DNA of 64,000 nt from positions 9,591,501 through 9,655,500 of the forward strand of contig CM061096.1 in the NCBI GenBank assembly GCA_030770545.1, given 5' to 3'. Of the stretch, positions 28,891 through 41,647 are shown piece by piece; within the stretch, counting starts at the first letter, position 1, and the number at the start of each line of letters is the position of its first letter. The position numbers were made by a program, and so were the translations under genes. This DNA comes from Macropodus opercularis (lineage: Eukaryota; Chordata; Actinopteri; Anabantiformes; Osphronemidae). The notes under the pieces were generated by a model. It was given only the letters and a program-made list of their open reading frames with translations, was not told the origin of the DNA and did no database searches.

Positions 28891-31800
28891 TTGTTGTCCA
28901 GAACGCATCACAAGGTTTCACAAGAAACATCCCGTTATACAGTGTTTGTTTGCTGTGGGAGATGCTTTTGATCGGAGCGTTTTCACATTTAACTTACGGT
29001 AAGTGTTTCTCCAGGTATGGCTGAAAAGCATAAAACATCCAGTGTGGCTGTTTCCAAATGTGCAAACTAACAACTCGCAGCATGAAATCGGTGCAACAGG
29101 AAACAAAAGGATACAGTAGAGGGACCATGAAATAGCATAAAGAAACATATGCACATTACGGGCAAGGCAAATTAAACTATATATTATTAAACTCAAGGTG
29201 TGAAATTCCCTCCGCTGGCAATCCACCGTGGCTTAACTAATTATCATGGCACATTAATTTTATAAAGCCTGAAGCCTTTGTTGAGTTTACCCAAAGTGCA
29301 AAGCGTGTGTGTTTATTCCAGTAAAAAAAAAAAAGGTGTATTACAAAACAAATTTAAGAGAAGGCAATTTGCTCTGAGCCAAGACAACTCAGACCCAGCA
29401 GCTGCAGGGACTGCTTCATTTGTATTCATCAGATTATATCACAAAGTTTGGAAAATGTTAATTGGAAACAATGTGTTAAGAGGCAGATATGGTTTGACAT
29501 GTAGCCAACATAATAATATTAGGAATGAATTCATTATTACAACATGCTGAGGGTAAAAACCGGCAGCCGTCCTCACACATGGAGATGAAAAAGATAGCAG
29601 CAAATGCGAAACGTTTGCTCGGGCAAATATGCTGGAGTGACTTTCAGCCGAGGCACCGGAAGCAGCGACGCTGTCGTCCTGCATCCAACAGTGGACGTGT
29701 TGACAAAGCCCTCAATTACTGGCGATTCCCAGGCCGGCAGGCGTAGCCCCAGTGTGACGCTGATTAGAAGACTTACGAAATAAGCTGGAGAGCCCCATTT
29801 CACCACAAACCTACATTCATTTAGTTCTGCAGATTTATGCGAGCAGCCGTCTGGGCATGGAAATGCAGCATGACGTGACAATGTATTCTGGCCTTTTAGA
29901 AAGAGGGTTAATCTCTCTTTCTGTCATGAAGAAACCTCAGTCTTACAGTGACCGGCATGTCTCATATGAAGAAAAACTGGAATTAAATGACGCCATTAGT
30001 TAGAGCAGCTACCTCCTCACCTCAGCCCAGATACACTTTCATGCTATGTTGGTCCTTGGAGGAGCAGCGGACACAGCTGAAACAGTGACCTTGAATCCGG
30101 GGGCAGTGACCGCGTCCTTGTTCATTAATCAAATCAATTAAGACATCGCGTCCGCTGCAGAGCTGAGGCCCAAGCGAGGTCTGCAGGTGTTGTTCACACG
30201 TAAACGTACGCTCATACAAAAATCAATTCATATTAAGATTCTGCCTCCTGCTGTCTCGCAGACGTGAAACAAACTGGAGGTCGATTTGAGCAGAAAACGA
30301 CTTCGGCGAGATTCATCCTGAGCCCACAATGCAATGGAAGAGTCAGAAGTGGAGACGATGACAAAACACAGAGCTCAACCAGACCTGCATTAAACATCGT
30401 AAAACCACCTACAGTATCACTGACAGATCACTGCTTCCATTCCTGTTTGTTTTCTGAAAGTTGTTGCTCCTTAGTTACTACAAACATAAGAAGTGAACCA
30501 AGGTTAGAAACTGTCCAAAGACATGAATCGATCTTTTCTTTCACTGAGGGACAGAGGCTACAGAGGTGGTCGGAGGCAGCGATCGATACAGTCTTGCAGA
30601 TTTTGGGAATGTTCCTGTGGCCAGAGCTGAGTGTATTACCTCAGACGCCACGGTTGACGTCTACTGTGGTGGGACTCACGTGTCCAACCGTTCATATTCC
30701 TTGTGCATAGTAATAAGAGAAACGGATGCAGGCGCACTGTGATCCTACCAGCAAACGTCTGGGCCCTGGCAAAGCTGCCGTTCCGGGGGTGTGTTATGGG
30801 CTATGATCTGATTTTCCTCAGACGCACAGGCCGCGGTGAGAAAACACACTGGGTCTGCGTTGACAGCGATTTTTGTCTCGGTAGTGTGAATGCAGCGTAA
30901 AGGCTCGATATACCTTCTTTAAACCAACGTGTGGGTGTAGACAACAGCGATCAAAACAGGGCCGCTGCGTCGCCGCTGACGTTTTTCACATGCCTGCCTG
31001 CGCACTACTTGTTTATCCAGAGGATTCAAAAGTGTTTACACTCGGGGGCAGATTACAGCTTCGTCGTCGCTGCCTGAAAGCAAAATCGCTTCCTCGTGAC
31101 TTTGCACTTCTGTCATAAAAGCAGATGTATGTTTTCAATTTTCATCCAAAGCGTTCACACTGCGTTCAACATTAGGGGGGCAGTTAAAGATGCGTGTGCA
31201 AAGACGAAGACGTAGTTTTAAGCCACTCTACCTGTTGTTGCTGTGGCTCTGTTGAACCGCAACATATCTACACGTTACTTCATGGATCTGCGCAATTTAT
31301 CATAAGCCAACGAGTTTGTAATTTGTCTCCTTTTTCCTGCTGGTTGGTGATTAATGCCTGTTTCAAGCTAGTTTAGTTTTTCTTGATTGGCTTGATTGTA
31401 AGCAGTGTTGTAAACATTATTCTTTGTGTGCAACAGCTGCTCCATGCTTTTTTACACATGTGCAATAATGTGTGCAGCGCGGCAACGAAACCACGGCTGC
31501 ACATCAGCCGCCGTACAGCGCGGCGTTCAGGTACACGCGGCACTGGGCTGGAGCAGTGCTGATAAGCAACAGCGTCTGGCCAAAGTAAACTAGACGTCAC
31601 TGTCTCACCAAACAAACAGCAGAAGATCCATTTGACTGACATTTAGTCATCCGGCTTGTGATAGGGAAGCAAATGTCTGAAACAGTCGCACAACGTTTGT
31701 AGAAAGTTGATGCACAGCAGTGATGCAGGTGTAGGTTAACTTGCTTGGTCCAGTTTTATAAAAAAAATGTATTTATATTTTCCACACAAACACGGTTAAT

Positions 31801-34800
31801 TACTATTTTCCATTCATGTGGTCGTTATGTGCATTACTCATGCAAAAGGAATATTTGGCCTCCTGGATGACAGGTAACCGCTCTATTAGAAAGTCTCCCA
31901 ACGCAACAGCTTCTGTTACAGCAATTATCAATTAGCATAAGATCTAAATGCATTCTTTTGCATTTGAGCTTAATCCAACTCTCAGGCAGTTTGGTAAAAA
32001 GCAGTGCTTCAGCAAACCCAGTGCAGAAGAGATGCCGGCGAGACAAAGCAAGGCTGTTCCCTCATAGTTGCACTCAGTCCGTCTTAACAGCCGCTCTGCT
32101 GTATGTGAGCTGTGCGCTGAGTGCAGCTGAAACATCTCACACTCAGTTCATACATTGTTTCTCACTGTGCTAAAATTATTCTAATGGAATACCCCCATGG
32201 TGGTTTGAGGGAAAGAAAGAGCATGAATAAGTAAACAACATAAAGTGATGAGAAACTTCAAAGGCGATGGGACAATCACAGCAAACAAGATCCTGGAAGC
32301 CAATGAATGTGTTTGTCTTTGTTTGTGACAGTGACTCAGGGGTGTAAACAGAGGAATTAGCTCACGCCTCCAGAATCTCAACACATCAGGCAGCCATAAT
32401 TGAATTAAGTCTGTCAGGTTGTTGCCGAACTGTAGATGGTATCAAAAGCACGAGATGCGTTTAGCTCCCAAGTTTGCTGCTTTGCATGTTCGTAACTTTT
32501 TTTTTAACCTCATCAAATAAAATGGCATCGGTGATAAATAAGAAGCTTGAAAAAAACACAGCTGGAGACTCTATTGTGTCGAGCAGCTGATTCTAAAATC
32601 CTGCGATACAATACCCAAGACTTTTTCTCTAGATGGGGGGGTAGAGGAGCCATACGCTGCATGTTGCTGCATACGTCTGCTGCACAATAGCCATATGATA
32701 ATGTTTCCGATCCTGCAGGGAAAAGCCCAAATTTTATTCCCCTCCATCCCTCACCGTAACACACTACAGCAGCACATATCAGCTCACGGACACACATTTG
32801 AAACGTCCTCCCAGCAGCCCTTGTATCTTGGCTTCATGACCATTCCTGTCAGGGTTTTCCCTTTGACTGAACAAATGCATCAGCTTGTGTCATGAGACCA
32901 CATCCCTCGCAGCCAATAAGGAGCATGGGCAGCGCAAGTGCTCTAGGAGATGTGGAAAGAAAATTGGAATCTTGACAAGTATGATTGACATGTGTATTTG
33001 TCCCTAGGGAGTCTTATTTGCAGAGATTTAAAGACGTCTGTAAGGCAGCATTCTGCCGAACAGAATCATTGTTTTTCCTGAAGCATATCACAGCAATTCT
33101 GTTGCATGCAAATAATCTTTGGGGAGAGGGGAATACCTTTGAGCATAAAACGACTTCAACCCATACTTTATTCTGAGGCCAAAATAAATAATTTAGCAGA
33201 TGAAGCTGCGTCTTTCATTCTGAGACAATCTGCCCATGTCGTTGCACAAAAACAAAGTGTAAGCCTTTCCTTCCATCTCGGAAAGGACGGAGGAGACGGC
33301 CGCTCTGAATTTTATCTTTTGATGGACACGAAAATAAAGTGGATATGAGACTTGATGTGAACCATAACCCACGGCCACTTCATAGCAATAGAAGGGGGGA
33401 AAAAATGGTGAATTAAATTCTAACCATAAGTAAAATAGACTTCCACTTGAAAGCATCAGAGTGTAGCTAGAGCAAGGCAAGAGAATGAGATGAACGTGTG
33501 TGAGAGAGAGGGGGAAAGCACATGAATTCTGAGCAGGACCAAAGGCAGGATGAAATTGGCTATACCCATTAACTGCTTGAGAGATTTTTTTTTCCCCATA
33601 TGCAGAAAAGGATGGAGCGGTATTACTTCCTCCATAATTCTCCTGTTACAATACAGATCACTAGAAAAAGATCAAACCAATCCGTAATCCTGGAATGATT
33701 TGAAAAAAAAGTAGCTGTTCAGTCAAAACAACAAAAAAAAATCCTGAGCAAAGAATTAAAGAAAAGAAAGTAATTTAGCTTTGTGCTCTGGATGTGTGGA
33801 GCCATTTTAGGATATTTGCTGCAGGAAATATGAAACCTGCAGAATAGCATTGTAATGGCTGTACTAATTAGGTTTGGTGGTATTGCAGCTTTGTGGCCTT
33901 GAACCTGTTGAAATTCAAATCTGCAGAATATGACAAAAGATAATTTTCACCTGCGAGTTGAAGAATTTTAAATCTATATAATCTCCCTTATATCTGCAGA
34001 AAAGAGTCCGACTGCAAAGGTGATTTCCATAATAATCCCGCAGGCCACAAATGTGCCCTGTAAGTTATAGTCAGAAAGATAAAGAGTTACACACAGACAA
34101 GCAAACGTCTCTGCTCATACTCTCCTCCTACAACACGTAATGTTTGCACAGGAAATGGAATTAATTATGCATGTAACTTGCAGTTATAGATTCATCGATA
34201 CAAGGCGGCCGTCAGTGTCAGGTGTGACGTAGCGCCAGTGATCACAATTAGCAGAGGACGGAAAAGCGGAGAAGGCAAGTGGACGGGAACGCTCTGCTCT
34301 GATTTACAGGCCTGTGGGTACGCAGGAGAATAATGCGGTTCTTCCTAGCAGTGGGGCATGCTGGGTAATTTCCATGTGCCACGCTGCAGCTAAATAGAAA
34401 CTCAAACGTGGAGTAAACATGATTGCTCCTGTGGTAACGGGAACCTCGGAGCTCCGTGATGCTTGGGAGCTTAATCAAGTGGAAAGACGCTGTGCGACGA
34501 GGAAAGCCTGACTGGAGAGGTCCGCTCTCTCGACAGCGCAGGGCTACGCTGCTAATTAAAAAGTTTAATTCCACAACTGCAGCACTGGCATTAGAGCACT
34601 CAGAGGTACGTCCTTGTGAGTCTTGGCAACGTCTTATCAGGCGCAGGCACATTCTGCCTTGTTGGGAGGCGCCGGACAGGGAGGCACTGCAGCAGCACAC
34701 AGGCCCAGCTGGAAGCGATGGCATCCTGCCTGCTCGGGGATCTGGCCCACCTTGCTCCTTACCCATCTCCGCGCAGAGTGGAGTCACGGGCTCCCAGTCA

Positions 34801-37800
34801 GGTGGCAAGAGTCAGGGGCTAAGCTGCCTGCGGAGCAGCTGAGAGAGGGAAAGCAGGGCTAAACAAGGGATAAACGCTGGATTTAGACTTTGTGCTGCTG
34901 GGCTCGGCAGTGGATCCGTGTCTCCATTACACACCTCCTGTCACCGGGTCCTGTCTTAGGGCCGGAGGTTGTGGGTACACTAAAGCCTGTGCTGCAGTAC
35001 ACACTGTTCCTTCGATGTGGCACAGCAGCTGAATCATAAATGATACGCTGACGCTGCCTCCATGAATAGACTTTAATATTTCAAAAAGCTATAACACAGT
35101 GCAAAGAAAGCATCCGTATCACCTGATAAGGTGAGGTGAGGAGTCGACGGTCTCGGTCAGTCGAAGGTTCTGTAGCCGTGTGGGATTTAATAATCAGATC
35201 ATATTACAGCTCACAAAGAAAGACTCATTGTGTGACATGCTTTTAAAAGGTTGTGTCTTTTGATCAGTAGAAACACCCACAGAATGAACATACAGTACAT
35301 CCAGACCGAGCTAAAACCAAACCAAACGTCTGACTGGACTAATCACAGCGGAGCTGGAAGTTATGCCTGACTCATTTCCTAGCACAGCGACGTAGCCCTT
35401 AAAGGGTAAGAGCACTGCTTGGAAGATTTATAGGTAGGTCTCCTCCACTTTTATTGCAAAGGGGGTTAAAGTGTCATTTTAATAACACAGAGATATTAGA
35501 GCTTGGAAACCTCACTAAAACATTGGTTCTAGTTCACAGCAAGCTGATTTATCTTGCATTTAAATATTTTCTGGAGGAGACACGATACAGGGGAGTTGCC
35601 ATGAGCGTGCAGACAGATCTCATGCTTACCTGACGTCTGTGAACGCACCTTTTTGTTCATCGCTGTTTTGTCCACAGGATTTTTTCGCAGAAAGTTACAC
35701 AACAACTTCTATCAAACTGTATCTAGATTACCATCGGCTGTTGCTTCATCGTTTTCTCCTTAAAATACACCTTTAATTTATCGCCGCCAAGTCCCGACCG
35801 GGCTATGAGTTTGATAAATGATGTATTCACCTCATAAACAGGTGAGTTGGGCAATAAATCCTTTTTACACTGGGTCAAATCCAAAGAGTCTGTAGTGGAA
35901 GAGGAGAAGGTGGCAGCTGTAGTGTGGTAGCAGTAGGCTGACAGAAAGATAAGTTATTCGGAGGAGCTGCCTGTGGTTTCAGGTGCACGAGCTACACTCT
36001 CTGTTTCCTCTTACCTAATCACACCGTCTGTTCTTCTGGCTGCACATCATTTTTTTGCTTAGTTGTTTGGTGAAGTGCTAAAGCCCAGTAAACATATGTT
36101 AGTAAAGTGCACAGTATACTGAAGGTAGTAACCGCGTCGGATTGTGCGACAGTATCTAAAAGACAAAGGACTCAGAGAAAGCCGAGAACGGGATTATGGG
36201 ATTTATGCAGTGCACCTGCTACATGTGTGTTCACTGTACCACTCAGCAGCGTGTGCAGTGTCCGTGTAGCTACGTGGATAATACCATTGGCTTTACTGTG
36301 AGTTACAGCTGCTTCAACAGAATTTGGCCAAGTCATGTTTTCCACTGTAGTTATGAACTGGGATCCTGGGTCTAAGCTGCCTTCACATCACTCGTCCATG
36401 TCCCATGTTCAGTAGACTAAGACACACAAATACACCAGTAGCACAAGGCTTGAGTTTCACAGTCGTATTGATTTTTGATGAATTTCACATATTTGGTTTG
36501 GTTCTGTGACACAGCGACTGTACCTCTGACTCGTAATGATTTTCCAGAAGATATCAGCTCATCCTTACACCCCGGCAGATACAGACACTGATGGTGTTGG
36601 AGTGTCGAGACATTTTTGAAGCAGGTTGGGACATAATGATGTTACAGTACATTTTAGATATTAATTACGTCCCTGCGTGGCACATAAATGTTTTAACACT
36701 GTCCGTGAGTTTGAGTTTGTGAAAAAGCCTCACATTTATCGAGTGTTCGGCTCTAACGTCAATAGATAAGAAACTTCATGCCTCCTGCTGAATTATTTGA
36801 TCTGGTCACACATACATTTCCATTGAGGGTAATCTAGCAGGGACCTTCAGACACATAATATTTAACAGTGTGGCTGAGACTGCCACCGATAATCTGGCGG
36901 TAAAGTGCATGAAAAACATCAAACGTGATGCTTTATATTAAAATATGAAAAGTTATTGAGCAGTTCTGACTAATTGTAACGTGTTCAACACCTGCTCTTC
37001 TTATTCTTATCATTATTAACATTACAGCACATTTTTGTTCTAGTTAACGCTGATGTAAACACCATTTAAAAAAACGCCAGGCAGTGGACTCCACCAACAA
37101 CAACCCCTCATTAGGCTTAAGCTAACCGCTGTGCATACTTTGCTGAGAGAGCTCGTCCGCCACGCACGTAAAGCTTAATGTATGACTGGAAATCAATCAT
37201 ATTCCTCGGCACAGTTTATGAGGCACATTATTTTTTTTAGTATAGGAGCATTGGCAGAGAGCTGCAGTAACAGTTGCTATATTGGTAACATGCATCAAAC
37301 ATTTCCTATTCCAGGATGGGCATTTGCACCAGGTTGAGGAATGCTCAAGAGAACAGAGTAAAATCCTTGTGGTGGTGGCTCATCCTCTTTACTCAGAAAC
37401 AGAGGCAACATTAGAAGAGCCAGTTGGCTGATGAAAGTCCTCTGTGTACGGTAATGATGGTACTACATTTGCTAATTGCTTGTTCAAGTAAGCTCAAAAC
37501 ACACTGGAGAAACCGTCCAAGAGTGCTAAAAACGGGAACGCAGCACCAGTCACCAATCTGGGCCCATCGCGTAGGCTCGAACCAGACCCACACGGAATCT
37601 GTAATCCTGATGTGAACACAAGACGGGGGCAGCGTTTATGCAGAAGACAAGAACGATAGCTGGAGACTGAAGCGGTCGCTAATTTAACATCCGAGTTTTA
37701 AGCCAGCCAAGCAAAATGGTTTTAGTCTGTTAGAATTGCTACTGGTAAATTGTTTAATTGTTTCATTTATAGTAAGTGATTAACACAATGCAAACATTCA

Positions 37801-37990
37801 TTTATAGAAAAATGCAAACAAACAGTTTTCTGGTTCCAGGCTCATAGAAATGGAGATTTGCTTTTATTTGTATGCAAATTGTAAACCCCTCTGGATTTCT
37901 GACAATTTTTATTCATTAGTCTAATAAATTGTGTTTTTATTGATAGTATTATGATCATATTTAGTTACAGCTCTACTGATAATATTGTAG
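28890..37990. other. Intronic stretch without a recognised gene
   Basis: No coding exon is recognised. The longest open frame (34248-34808 minus, 187 codons including the stop) starts with TTG, lacks any motif, and overlaps open frames on the other strand in a GC-rich patch, so I treat it as chance. CpG-rich patches occur near 31480-31540 and 34490-34720. A CpG-poor, AT-rich block at about 33590-34070 resembles vertebrate conserved non-coding DNA. Confidence 0.5.
33590..34070. promoter_or_regulatory. Candidate conserved non-coding element
   Basis: This block has only about five CpG in 480 bases, fewer than its surroundings. It is rich in TAAT/ATTA, AATATG and CTGCAG-type words and has no reading frame. 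Long introns of neurally expressed genes often carry such enhancers. Composition alone cannot show conservation, so this is an inference. Confidence 0.2.
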
Positions 37991-37994
37991 ATGA

Positions 37995-38065
37995 AACGTG
38001 TTGCCTTACAGCTAGAAAGGCCTTTCTGTGCAGTTTGCATGTTCTCACTAGGTGTGTTGTGTTTT
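37995..38065. repeat. Short remnant of a teleost SINE-like repeat
   Basis: The stretch reads GTTGCCTTACAGCTAGAAAGG and then CCTTTCTGTGCAGTTTGCATGTTCTC. These match two neighbouring blocks of a repeat very frequent in fish genomes, with the part normally between them (a GGTTCGAATCC-like block) deleted. About 70 bases remain. Confidence 0.6.
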
Positions 38066-39918
38066 TAATCAAAACTGCTTTCATGTAAACAGCACAGCTG
38101 GTGCAGCAGAGTCATATAAGTACAATTAAGAAAGACGGGCAAACACGTTGTAGTTATGAAAGAGCATTTCAATTCTCTCTGCTCAAATTCAGTGTAATAG
38201 ATAAGACTTTATGCATCTCACAATGGGAACATTCCTTACATTTTATCAGTCAGGAGTCAAAACGTTGTTCACAGGTCTCTAATTGTCCTTTCGCACAATC
38301 TTTTCTCATACAGTTTTGAAAAAAAACAAAGTTCAATTGAGGAGTTTTTGTTTTAACAAGCAGCAGGTTACGGCCTGTGTTTGCCTCTGTGGGAGCTGGT
38401 TACTTTTTCCACCAACACAGTTGCTGTGAAGCAGGAGAGGGAGCAACCAGCTGCCTACATCCTCTAAAAGAGTGCGTGTCCTTTCCCTCCAATACTGTCG
38501 CCAACATTTGACCGTGTACATTTGCCAGGATAATGACAGCATCCTTGGAGGAGTTTATTCATCATGAGAAGTGCCAACAAAAATCATCGGCTTAACAAGT
38601 CCTTTAGCGAAGGCTGCGAGCAGAAAGGTTGAGAAAGGTTACGGCACACTGTCGCCACTACTGGGTGATTTTCCACATCCCAGCTCTGGTCATTTTGCTT
38701 TACATGTAAAGAACTGTGAACTACAGGAAGAGGGCTACTGCATAAAAACTAAAACTGACTCGCTGTGACCTTCACTGCAGCAAACATACAGCGGTGAGAC
38801 TGGACGCATCTGCTCCATGTTTTAACTGTACAGAACATTTGACAACTCCATGGACTTTCCTTCACACTGTTTTGTTTCCCTTACAGTCTCCTATAGAAAT
38901 AAAAGCTCCCCAAACGCAAATGCACAATCCCACTGATTTCCCCTGAACCTGAATATGGGCAGATTAACAAAGCACCAGTCAAAACACTACTGCAGTAACA
39001 GGATCATCATTTCAAGCAAACTGAATGGGTGCTGGAATACATGTTAGCATGTCCATTATGCTTTTAATTAAATTCACAGTTTGTCTCTCATATCCATCAA
39101 AACAAGGACCAGGTGTTACTAAAACAACCCCCAGTTTATAAATTGTTTGCGATTACTGGTCTCATGCAACTACACCAATGTCAAACGGTTGCCAACATCT
39201 GTAACTGATCGTAATTTCACTTCCATTAAGTGCACATTAGCCAGAGCATCACAGAGAGGACAGAGTAATGCAGCATAATGCATCATTTAGAACAAACAAA
39301 CAAACAAATAAACAAACGTGGTCTGAATGGTCTTTCATGCCAGTGTGTGGTACCTGAAATCATGGCACTTGTGATTCATTTAGCCATTAGAACAAGCTGA
39401 AGTAATGTGTCTGCATGCTCCCACTGGACCAGAACGCTGCCTGAATACATCATTCTAAGGTGAACACCACACACGAGACAATGGCAGATGTAAAATTAAG
39501 GCTCCTTTAGAGATTTATTTGGTTCAGAGTTCCCAAAACACACCAGCACACTTATTATTATTTATGTAAGCATGTCATCCTGCTGTCTAATGAGCCTTTC
39601 ACCGTAAGCGTAATGAAACAGCTTGCATTAAGACAGGCTAAATGAAACAGCCCAGAGCCTCCATGTCTGTGCAGCAAGATGAAAGCAGATGCTCTGCGAC
39701 CCAAACACCGGCGTAACAGACCCGGTTCTATGGGGAACCGGAAGGGACTTTGAGTCAGCATCGTTCTCATCAGCTCATTGACTCCATCGGAAGATCTTGA
39801 ATTCCTCTTGTCAAACATCATTATGTGAGAACAATGCCTAACTGAGCCGCGACCAACTGACCATGAATCAACCCTTGAATTGATTTTTTTTTCTCCTATA
39901 AACACAGCAATGATAAGC

Positions 39919-39922
<4 letters not shown>
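38066..39922. other. Intronic stretch without a recognised gene
   Basis: AT-rich unique DNA with no recognised exon or repeat except an AAAC-type tract. Open frames at 38101-38319 and 38333-38542 are short and featureless. Confidence 0.55.
39291..39317. repeat. AAAC-type tetranucleotide microsatellite
   Basis: About six AAAC units with one interruption (AAAT). Confidence 0.9.

Positions 39923-39955
<33 letters not shown>
39923..39955. repeat. CA dinucleotide microsatellite
   Basis: Uninterrupted CA for 33 bases (16.5 units). It gives rise to artificial Val/Cys-rich open frames on the minus strand, which should not be read as genes. Such tracts are usually length-polymorphic. Confidence 0.97.
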
Positions 39956-39960
<5 letters not shown>

Positions 39961-41005
39961 GTGGAAACAACACACACTGCTTGGAGAACAAACGGCAAAG
40001 AGTAGACAACCCATAACATAACTTGTTACACAGGTTAAGCGAAGGAGGTGCAAAGGTAATTGATCGTTTGAAGGTTCTGCTGAAAAGCAGGAGAAAATAC
40101 TGACGAATATATAAAACTGAAAAAGAGTGACTGGAAACCTGCACAACTCCTGAAGCATTGCCAGTAAAACTCTTCCCTCTACTGAACACGACTATGTGCA
40201 TGTGCACAAGGAAGTCGGACACTGAAAATACACTGAAATATTACTGAAAAGCCAATTTGTTCAAGACACAGTGCAATTACCGTAATGCTTCTGGTAATGT
40301 GTTTCACAATGTGTTTTATATTTTATCTGTGCAGTGTAACCTTGTTAAAGGTCTGAGTTTCAACCTTCGGGTTGAGAAAACACATCTTGATACAGGGATG
40401 TGTTATTATTTCTAATAAAAGCAACCATATGTTACAAGGAGAGATCAGATCCTCGATCAGGATTTAATATATAAGAAAGACACACACAAACAAAACAAAA
40501 TGGGAAGTTTACAGCTACGGCTACGAACACAATTTTATACTCAGACGAAAAAGCTGCAAACATATAACTATTAAAGGCATGTATTTGTATTTTCTGAGGC
40601 TATAGTTTAAAGGATCTAATGGTTTTCTCTGAATCACGTGTGGATCTGCTTCTGTAACAGCATTTCTGAATGCAGTGTTTAAGCTGCAGGCTGCTGTTTT
40701 ATATGTTACAAGGTTACTTGAGACGGTTTATGGGACATTCAACACAATGGATAAAACAGACATTTATGTTATGTTTTTGCTGCCATGTTTTTTTCCTGAT
40801 TTAGTGATGCGGCTGTAAGTGCAGCCACTGGAAAAGTTTGTATGGGCGCAGAGCAGTACAATAACATTACTAACAAGCGTAATTATATCTCAGAGTCCCA
40901 GTCTCCTGTGGAGTCAGCACCCAGAATTAAATATTACTAGAAAAACCGAGCATAACAAAAACGTCGACGTGGTTTATACGCGCACGTGTGTATAACCTCG
41001 TATTG

Positions 41006-41014
41006 ACTCACCTG
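41006..41014 (-). other. hs3st4: Splice donor of hs3st4 exon 1
   Basis: On the minus strand the sequence reads CAG|GTGAGT, with the last exon base at 41012 and the intron starting at 41011. Without splicing the frame reads one Arg codon and then TGA. The break falls after the Trp-Tyr that precedes Arg-Asn/Ser-Val-Met in the family, which is the usual exon 1/exon 2 boundary of the HS3ST2/3/4 group. The Arg codon is split AG|N. Confidence 0.93.
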
Positions 41015-41607
41015 TACCAGTCCAGCCCCTTCTCGTAGTTCCTGTCAAAGAAATGTGGCTCGTTCCCAACGGCTCTGACGTCCGGGTGCACCCTGAGAGC
41101 CTCCAGCAGGGCTCGGGTCCCGCCTTTCTTCACCCCGATGATGATGGCCTGCGGAAGTTTCTTCTCTCCGTAATCCGAGGTGCAGTTCACCCTGAGTTCG
41201 CTGTCCGTGGTGCTGAATTCCTGGTGCTCCTTTTCCAGCGCGCTGGTGTGAAACGCCGCCGCCGACTTAGTTGGAGACGCCTGAGTCCTAATCCACTCCA
41301 CGGTCCTTTGTTCGGCCTCGGCATGATCCTTTACGGTGGAAACCGCGGTGGTTCTTTCGGCCTCGGTGGATTCGCTAAAGCCCGGGGACGCGGAGTAAAG
41401 TTTCTCCCTCAATGTCACAAAAGTTGTCTCCTCCGTCACCAGCCTCCCTTGAAACACGTAGTTTTCTTGCAGAGGGAACTGCAGCGAGTTGTAGCAGCTC
41501 ATCAAGCTATAGAACAAGTAGGTGACAGAGAGGGAGAGGGTGAACATGAATAAGATTTTCCGGGGCACTTTAGAGGTAAAGACCGAAGTGCTGGACCAAA
41601 ATGCCAT
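41012..41607 (-). CDS. hs3st4: Heparan sulfate glucosamine 3-O-sulfotransferase 4, first coding exon (partial gene)
   Basis: Type II Golgi membrane enzyme of the family that moves sulfate from PAPS to the 3-OH of glucosamine in heparan sulfate. The exon encodes 198 full codons plus two bases. Seen: a short cytosolic tail; a membrane anchor at about residues 18-36 (core TLSLSVTY); a Ser/Thr- and Glu-rich stem at about 40-140; an N-glycosylation sequon at N141; and the start of the sulfotransferase domain from about 145. The PAPS phosphate loop KKGGTR is at 160-165 and EPHFFD at 183-188, giving the Glu/His/Asp set known from 3-OST structures. Assignment to member 4 rests on the anchor, the SLQFPL after it, the QE.STTD stem motif and DYGEKKLPQA, all as in vertebrate HS3ST4; HS3ST2 and HS3ST3 differ there. 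The chosen ATG is the first in-frame AUG after an upstream TGA, has G at -3 and +4, and starts where the mammalian protein does. The exon ends in phase 2 at a donor; the rest of the domain lies beyond the left edge. Confidence 0.92.
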
Positions 41608-41647
41608 CTCTGATAGCAGTGATCCTCTCAAAGAAGTGGCCAGACAT
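41570..41647 (-). promoter_or_regulatory. Overlapping upstream ORF 2 across the hs3st4 start codon
   Basis: A second upstream ATG at 41647 has A at -3, a favourable context. It reads 25 codons out of frame through the hs3st4 initiator and stops with TAA at 41572-41570. A ribosome starting here would pass the main AUG by 38 bases, so this frame would be inhibitory and could not simply reinitiate. Whether it is in the mRNA depends on the unmapped start site. Its peptide has no recognised feature. Confidence 0.45.

Larger units (their letters stand above)
1..41011 (-). other. hs3st4: hs3st4 intron 1 (5' part, incomplete at the left edge)
   Basis: Everything to the left of the exon 1 donor is intron on the minus strand. 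The second exon of this family encodes about 250 residues of sulfotransferase domain in one uninterrupted frame. No such frame, and no family motif such as the segment with EKTPSYF, occurs here, so the acceptor is outside the window and the intron is longer than 41 kb. A very long single intron is known for mammalian HS3ST4. The intron holds scattered old repeats, microsatellites, CpG-dense patches and possible regulatory DNA, listed separately. I see no nested gene. Confidence 0.85.

Noticed and set aside
32765..32800. CAGCAGCACATATCAG resembling the start of U6 snRNA
   Set aside because: Similarity ends after about 12 bases; the rest of U6 is absent.
34248..34808. Minus-strand open frame of 186 residues, among the longest in the window
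   Set aside because: It starts with TTG, has no domain or signal, and sits in a GC-rich patch where several frames on both strands are open.
37550..37600. GGTTCGAGCC-like tRNA T-loop on the minus strand
   Set aside because: No matching D-arm, anticodon arm or acceptor stem could be built around it.
39558..40222. Overlapping minus-strand open frames with long Val/Cys runs
   Set aside because: The runs are translations of the CA microsatellite in three frames.
41053..41553. Plus-strand open frame of 166 codons
   Set aside because: It is antisense to hs3st4 exon 1 and reflects the GC-rich codon pattern of the real exon.
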